NCBI GenBank assembly: GCA_905250025.1
Contig: CAJNOJ010000001.1
Location: forward strand, 1,633,171-1,697,170
Direction: 5' to 3'
Length of the DNA stretch: 64,000 bases
From: Adineta ricciae
Taxonomy: Eukaryota; Rotifera; Eurotatoria; Adinetida; Adinetidae
Shown: in pieces, positions 58,296 through 64,000 of the stretch
Layout: every line of letters begins with the position of its first letter
How positions within the stretch are numbered: the first letter of the stretch is position 1
Program-made: the position numbers and the translations under genes
Notes under the pieces: model-generated
Told to the model about the DNA's origin: nothing
The model's input: the letters and a program-made list of their open reading frames with translations, nothing else
Databases searched by the model: none

Positions 58296-59762
58296 ATGGC
58301 ATGTGCGACTCGATGTTTATCCATTTTCATCATCATCGTAGGAATTACCATGGCGTATCTTTATCGTGCACCGAATAATAAAGGCATCGAACAGATAGAT
58401 CGAATTCGAATACTTTGTATACCGATGAAAATTGCTCATTTAATTGTATGTTGATATGGACTATAGTGTTATAGAATGATAGTTTTTGCTTCGATAGGGA
58501 CAAATAGTGGAATTTTTCGGTGTATCTGATCGTGTGATGGTACTACGAAAAGTAATCGATTTTGCCGCATTGTTACAGAATAAGAAAGTTGTTGATGCTA
58601 ATCTTCAAGTGACAACGATATTTTTCCTAATAAAGTTGTAATATTCTTTATGTTGAGGTCAAAGATACATTGATTGAAAACGTACATGTTCGAATCGTTC
58701 GACCATTGAATGATAATAGTTCATTGCCTGTTCTTATTTACTTTCATGGTGGCGGTTTTTACATGGGTTCAGTTGGTAAACTCCCTCTGACATCAATAGA
58801 GTATTCTCGATTATTTCGTATTATAGATACGTACAATACACTGACGAGCACATTGTCACGATCAGCAAATATTGTTGTTGTTTCTGTTAAGTAAGTTAAT
58901 AACTCTCTGAATCTATTCGCTGTACATTCGTATAGTTATCGCCTTGCACCCGAACATCCATTGCCTGCTGGTCTGAATGATTGTTATACCGTCGCGAAAT
59001 ATCTTCTCGAGTATAAGCAATCAAAAGACTTACATATCGATCCAACACGAGTGATTATAGCTGGAGACTCTGCTGGTAAATGTTCTTTTTTTGTCAATTG
59101 TTCGAATGTTTTGTGTGTATATTCCAGGTGGTAGTCTTGCTGCTATCATAACGATGCGACTAGTGACACATCCGGTTAGCAAATATCTACCTCGTCTCCA
59201 AGTTTTGATTTATCCATCTCTACAATTTTTCGATATGATGCTTCCATCTTATCGACAGCAACATTTTACTTTTCTACACTATACTTCTTCGCATAAACTA
59301 TCAGTCTATTTGAATGATAGTATCGACGAAACACTGTATTTCAATCAGCATACCAGTCTCGAACAAAAACGATGGTATCGCAAATATGTTGATTGGTCAC
59401 TGATTCCAATAGAATATCGAACGATTTATACAAATCCAATAATGGATGGTCAAGAGGGTGACTTCAAACTTATCGAAAAGATGAAAAGAGCTCTCGAACC
59501 GGACGTTTCACCACTGCTTGTAGATAATGAGCAGTTAGCAAAGTTACCATCGACTTATATCATCACCGTTGGGCACGATCGGCTTCGTGACGAAGGATTC
59601 ATTTATGCTCGTCGCGTCAAACGCACGGGTGTTGACGTTACTCACAAACATTACGAAAATACATTTCATGGCTCAATAACATTTCTCTATGGATCATTGG
59701 GATTGAATATCGCTCGAGAAATGGTTGATGATATCGTTCAACATATGAAACGAATTCTGTGA
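58296..59762 (+). CDS. Arylacetamide-deacetylase-like lipase (HSL family)
   Basis: A membrane-anchored alpha/beta hydrolase of the hormone-sensitive lipase/AADAC type. Exons 58296-58445, 58498-58608, 58658-58775, 58827-58890, 58936-59075 and 59128-59762; 405 aa. An N-terminal hydrophobic anchor (LSIFIIIVGITMAYLY) suits ER membrane insertion. The oxyanion motif HGGGFYMG is near residue 117. NYRLAPEHPLPAGLND follows, then the nucleophile motif GDSAGG with Ser193, Asp345 in GHDRLRDEG, and His375 in FHGS. These form the full catalytic triad. The start is the first ATG of the frame; an upstream in-frame GTG (58260) is not used in animals. The substrate is not predictable beyond lipophilic esters or amides. 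Confidence 0.92.
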
Positions 59763-60010
59763 TACTTTTTGTTGTAATGAAATTTTTTGATAAATCAGCT
59801 ACTTATCAATAGTGTAGTTCGGCTCTTTTCTCGCTCCTTAGAACGTTACTTTTTTTGTCACTGCATCATCAATGACTCCTTCTGATTGCTTGACACCGTC
59901 TAACCAATAGAGAATCAGACGAAAGTTATCGTATTTTTTAGTACGGAGAATAGAGACATTTCATATATTCTTCATCGACTCATAAACCTTCAAATCTGAT
60001 CTTTTCAACT

Positions 60011-61427
60011 ATGAGTGATCAATCTCAATCGAAACCAAAATCCGATACTGCTTCGGCTTCTGCTTCATCCTCCATTCCATCAGATCCCAATCAATCTGGC
60101 AATGAGTTGACGATCGAATATTTTCAAATGCAGTTGATTCTCGAGTATCTTTTACGGCTTTCATATAATTCGAACGATCACACCGAACTTATTGCAATGT
60201 GTTACGAACAACTTAATCACCAACGTCATGAATTACGAATGTTACACGCATTGAAAACAGATTACTCTGCAGATCGAGCTCTTTGGTGGTACATTCAAGA
60301 ATGTTTCCTGTACAAAATTTTGAACAATTCCCTCGAAAGTCGAGATATACGTAATCTATTCCTCTTTCGTGGAATTCTGCATGATATCGACCAACAAATC
60401 CGACAACATCGATGTTCCACTCCACTCCACGTGTACCGAAGTCAAATAATGCCAATTGAATTGCTTGATAAATGGATAAGTTCCGTTGGTCAATGTATTG
60501 TAATTAATTCGTTTCTTTCCGCGACCACAAATAACGAAGTTGCTCTTACTTTTCTCAATACAAGTCAGGAGACAAAACCAAACTGTGAACGCGTTCTGTT
60601 GGAAATCGATGCTGATCCTCGAGTACCCGGTTCAAGACCATTCGTTCAAATCGGTTCATTAAATTTCTCCGGTGATAAAAATGAAGTCTTATTTACATTC
60701 GGTTCGATTTTTCTGATTAATAATATTACATGTGCAAACAATGGCATCTACACAATTGAATTAACCTTGTACAGTGACACCGATCATGAACTCAAACAAG
60801 TCTTCGATGAGATGAAAAAGAAATACAATGATCAAGAGATAAATCTTCTTACATTTGCCAAACTATTGTACGATTTGGATAGATTCGATGAAGCGGAAGA
60901 ATACGCAACTGTTTATCTTGAAGAATTACCTGCGAATAATTCGAATAAAGTCGAGTGTTACAAATTACTGGGATTGATCGCCGCAGCGAGAATTGATCTT
61001 GATACCAGTCTTTCGTGGTATAATAAGGCACTTGAATTCGAAATGCGACGAGCTGGAAGATCAACAGATACGAAAATTGCAGATATACATGAAAGTATCG
61101 GGGATCTCTACTGGAAACAAGGTACGAGCAGGATTTTCCTTATCTATTCTGATAGATCTTTCTTTAGGTTTGTACGATTATGCGTTGAAACATTACACAA
61201 CTTCATTGGATATTAAAACACGAAGTCTTCCACCACAGCACCCATCAACGGCAGTCACTCTGGAGAATCTCGGTCGTCTCTATGAATCGAAAAAAGACTT
61301 CTCTCAGTCAATGGCATGTTTTCAACGAGCAAGTGCGATATATCGACGTTCATCTCCACCAACACCACAAGATAAAATCAATCAACTCGAAGAACATATC
61401 AGACGTATTTCGCGCTATTTAAAATAA
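60011..61427 (+). CDS. NAD-arginine ADP-ribosyltransferase with TPR repeats
   Basis: Mono-ADP-ribosyltransferase fold joined to TPR repeats, an architecture expanded in bdelloid rotifers (family knowledge, not tested here). Exons 60011-61121 and 61168-61427; 456 aa. A Ser/Pro-rich start (about 40 residues) is followed by the ALWWYIQECFLYKILNNSL segment (about 94-112) and the R-S-E set: Arg143 in VYRSQIMP, Ser168 and Ser170 in NSFLSATTN, Glu225 in GDKNEVLF. The Arg-specific class has ExE; here the first position is Asp/Lys-Asn, so target specificity is uncertain. Residues about 260-450 form TPR/kinesin-light-chain-like repeats with RSLPPQHPSTAVTLENLGRL. There is no signal peptide, so it is probably cytosolic. 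The gene at 49991 is a degenerate relative. Confidence 0.88.
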
Positions 61428-61784
61428 ATCTGTAATTTCCGTTTTGTCTGTATTCTTTTTTTTTCATTCACAGTGAAAATCGAACGCTATTCTAGATAAA
61501 TGTTAAACCTTGAGTAATGCTCTTAATACTCTCGACAGATGGCAGTTCTATTCACTCCAACCGGAGTAATCGAACAGTGTCGCCAGGAGATTTTCAATAA
61601 TGTGGACTGTCCTTAAATTATATAGAAAATTGTCATCAATATTGACAAACATTGCGCATCTTATATCAAATTAACTATCAAATAATCAAATAGGAATGAG
61701 TCATTCGTCAACATTGTTTTCGACTCAATCAACAAATCAGTTGATGCGTTCTTTGCTCGATCATTGACAGTAGAGAAAACAACG
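61428..61784. other. Intergenic, no gene seen
   Basis: Short AT-rich spacer between two plus-strand genes. No coding exon is seen. Confidence 0.35.
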
Positions 61785-62488
61785 ATGACTGAACAAGAAG
61801 ACATTGTCGAACTGCCTCAAATTCCAGCCGACGCACCACAATGGGTTCAAAATCTACCATCAAATGGTCGATTTCTTGATCGAACAAAATTCTACGATAT
61901 AACCGGTCATCTTCTATTTGATTCTCTATTGAATTCAAATGGCATACGTCATTTTTACTATTTTGTGGGTACTGAAAAACAAACGGAACGGACGAACAAT
62001 GCTTCTAGTAACTCATCGGAATCTCAAGACACGACAAGTCAACTGTATGAAGAAGTCCGCGTTGCTTTTCATCTCGGTGAAGGAGTTTGCGGACATAAAG
62101 GCATAGTGTAAGTATCCGAACAATTGCTTTGTCATGATGTCATGAATTTTTTGGTAGACATGGAGGGCTGACAGCCACGATGATCGATGAAGTTAGCGGT
62201 GCAGCAGCGTAAGTTGTTTTGTTTGCGCATAGAAGCGAATCGCTTGATTTTTTTTATAGATTTTTTTCGGTCGGCCCTTGTTTTACAGCCAATCTTAATG
62301 TAGATTATAAAAAGCCATTACTTACACCGGCATGGATTCTTGTTCGGGCTCATGTTGAACGTGTCGATGGTCGAAAAGCATATATACACGCTTCGGTCGA
62401 AAATGGCGAAGATGAAATCTATGCGGAAGCTGTTGTGCTTTATATCAAACCGAAAAAACCCGCAGAAGAAATAATCAAACAAAACTAA
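61785..62488 (+). CDS. Hotdog-fold thioesterase (THEM4/PaaI-like)
   Basis: An acyl-CoA thioesterase-like protein of the 4HBT superfamily. Exons 61785-62107, 62158-62208 and 62260-62488; 200 aa. The hotdog core is in the C-terminal two thirds: GHKGIVHGGLTATMIDEVSG (about 104-123) holds the HGG motif and the Asp that acts in this class. Then come TANLNVDYKKPLLTPAWILVRA and KAYIHASVENGEDEIYAEAVVLYIKP. The HGG motif is split by intron 1. The N-terminal region (PQWVQNLPSN) resembles the THEM4/THEM5 N-terminus. A Ser/Asn/Thr-rich loop precedes the core. The substrate is unknown. The upstream in-frame codons lack an ATG, so 61785 is used. Confidence 0.88.
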
Positions 62489-63015
62489 TTTGTCATTGTC
62501 CGGTGCGCTCTATTTTTAGTTAAATGTTTTAGGTAAAAATTCTCTCAACAAATCAGTTTTCAGAATTCTCGGTGTTCGAACGCAAATAGATTCATTTATT
62601 TATGTTTTGCTTTCGTCATGTATCGTATTTCGTTTTACAAATAAATGTCAGACAATAACGAAGAGTTCTACAATGCTAGACAAAATCATTAGAACAAACT
62701 ATGTAAACATTATCATATGTCCATATTCTTTCTAAGAAGAGAGTATTTCATTGAGTTCTATTGCGAAGGACATTCTTGAAGAGCAAGTCAAAATCTGTGC
62801 TTCACATTGGAACACAATACAACATCCTCTTCTTAGAAAGAATATAGACATATGATAATGTTTACATAGCTTGTTCTTGTAATTTTATTCGAGACGATAT
62901 TTTTATTTAGATAATCTACGAAAAAAAGAAGATAACGAACACCTGCAATGATAGTGATAGATAATGTTTAGGTTTTCTATCTGAACACAAATCGTATGTC
63001 TTATCTTTTCCAAAT
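62489..63015. other. Intergenic with foldback repeat
   Basis: Contains the polyadenylation region of the thioesterase gene and the foldback at 62691-62879. The remainder is AT-rich with no coding exon. Confidence 0.4.
62691..62879. repeat. Foldback: two about 50-bp inverted arms
   Basis: Arm 1 (about 62691-62742) and arm 2 (about 62827-62879) are reverse complements with about three mismatches, separated by about 84 bases. The RNA or single strand could form a long hairpin. It has no coding capacity. A miniature transposable element or a fold-back insertion is possible; no target duplication was confirmed. Confidence 0.8.
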
Positions 63016-64000
63016 ATGTTACATTTTTTGACGAAAACAATTTTCTTATTGATATTTATTGTTATTTACTGTGAATTTTTTATCTATTATTTTGTATTAT
63101 TGGCTTGTTCATGGCCTCAGTTATCAAAATTTGATCAGGATTTTACAATTAAATCAACTAATGAGCGAAACCAAAAGCCATTACATGTTATGTTCGTTTC
63201 TGATACACATTTACTCGGTTCACGTGAAGGCCATTGGTTTGACAAACTACGGCGCGAATGGCAAATGTATCGATCGTTTCAATCTGCAAGATTTCTCTTT
63301 GATCCCCATGTAATATTTTTTCTGGGCGATGTAACTGACGAAGGAAAATGGTGTTCAGATGATGAATGGGAAGCAACAGTGCAACGCTTTCATTCCTTAT
63401 TTGCTGTTCCAACGGATACGAAAGTGTATGTTCTGGCAGGAAATCATGATGTTGGCTTCCACTATGCGGTATCAGATGGTCGTTTAAAACGATTTGAGTC
63501 ATCATTTCAAGCGCCACATGTTCGTTTGATCACGATTGACAATAATGATGATAATCTTTATTTTATACTAATCAATTCCGTAGCATTCGAGGGTGACCAA
63601 TGTCGATTATGTATGCGTGCTGAAAAAGAACTCAATGAAATTGTTCAAGATTTAAAACAAGTACGAACATGGACACGACCCATCTTATTATCCCACTTCC
63701 CGTTGTATCGTCCATCAGATGAAAATTGTACGCAATACATACAGGTTAAACAAAACATCTTTTCTTTGACTACAATCAAAACTATCTTTCCTTTTAGTCT
63801 TCTTCATCGTTTACTTCATCTCGATTCACTTTGCTCAAGGAACGTTATGATGTCTTATCTCAAGAAGCATCCCAGCATTTATTAGAAACAATACAGCCTC
63901 GTCTTATATTTACAGGCCATACACATGATTTTTGTTATACTCGACATATAGGAACCAATGGTCGAATCATTCCCGAATGGACAGTGCCATCATTTTCTTG
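63016..64000 (+). CDS. MPPE1: MPPE1/PGAP5-like metallophosphoesterase (partial, runs off the window)
   Basis: An ER-to-Golgi metallophosphoesterase that removes a side-chain ethanolamine phosphate from GPI anchors in animals. Exon 1 is 63016-63744 and exon 2 starts at 63798; the 3' end lies outside the window. An N-terminal membrane anchor ([20 protein letters not shown]) is followed by the metal-binding motifs in order: [37 protein letters not shown] and FTGHTHDF. The segment [19 protein letters not shown] is typical of MPPE1. Only about 310 residues are present here. The ephrin gene in this window encodes a likely GPI protein, but no direct link is implied. Confidence 0.92.

Overview
The window looks like nuclear DNA of a bdelloid rotifer (Adineta/Rotaria type). 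It is AT-rich. Almost every multi-exon gene has very short GT-AG introns (about 48-60 nt). Metazoan genes are tightly packed on both strands, and two genes carry the ADP-ribosyltransferase/TPR architecture I associate with bdelloid gene sets. The assignment is an inference from gene content and structure; no sequence search was possible. Exon models were built by hand from the splice signals and checked for reading-frame phase across every junction.

Left part (0-28 kb) is conserved metazoan genes: a small hypothetical gene, two tandem heat-shock genes with two alpha-crystallin domains each, two near-identical tRNA-His(GUG) genes, RACK1, an HDHD3-like HAD protein, a CHP1-like calcineurin B homologous protein, a 14-exon Dispatched-like transporter, an SLC17-type transporter, the PP2A scaffold subunit A, an AAA ATPase, a Zasp/Enigma-type PDZ-LIM protein, a disordered protein and a single-pass membrane protein.

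Middle part (28-35 kb) has about 3 kb with no recognisable gene, then a GPI-type ephrin gene that appears to have two alternative first exons, each carrying its own signal peptide.

35.2-48.2 kb is the most unusual region. It is a cluster of at least eight small secreted-protein genes plus one pseudogene, in both orientations and linked by direct and inverted duplications. Each gene has a signal-peptide exon, only phase-1 introns and a tiny last exon (50-65 nt). The last exon ends in one of two conserved Cys-containing motifs: C-[GA]-N-G-x-[VI]-T-I...C (C-x13-C) or GDVN...INGRINGC. Most members have basic cleavage sites before the tail. Three genes share almost identical promoters and signal peptides, but their mature regions are unrelated in sequence. 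I do not recognise this family and regard it as the best candidate for an undescribed system (secreted cyclic peptides, with defence or signalling as possible roles). One intron in this cluster contains poly-G tracts, a 100-base N gap and about 600 bases of a Bacteroidetes gliding-motility gene (gldJ-like). That looks like an assembly chimera rather than biology.

Right part (49-64 kb) has an FLRFamide neuropeptide precursor with eight copies, an ART/TPR protein with a degenerate ART active site, a class A peptide-type GPCR, about 3.8 kb with no recognisable gene, an arylacetamide-deacetylase-like lipase, a second ART/TPR gene with an intact R-S-E set, a hotdog thioesterase, a roughly 50-bp foldback repeat, and the first part of an MPPE1/PGAP5-like metallophosphoesterase that runs off the window.
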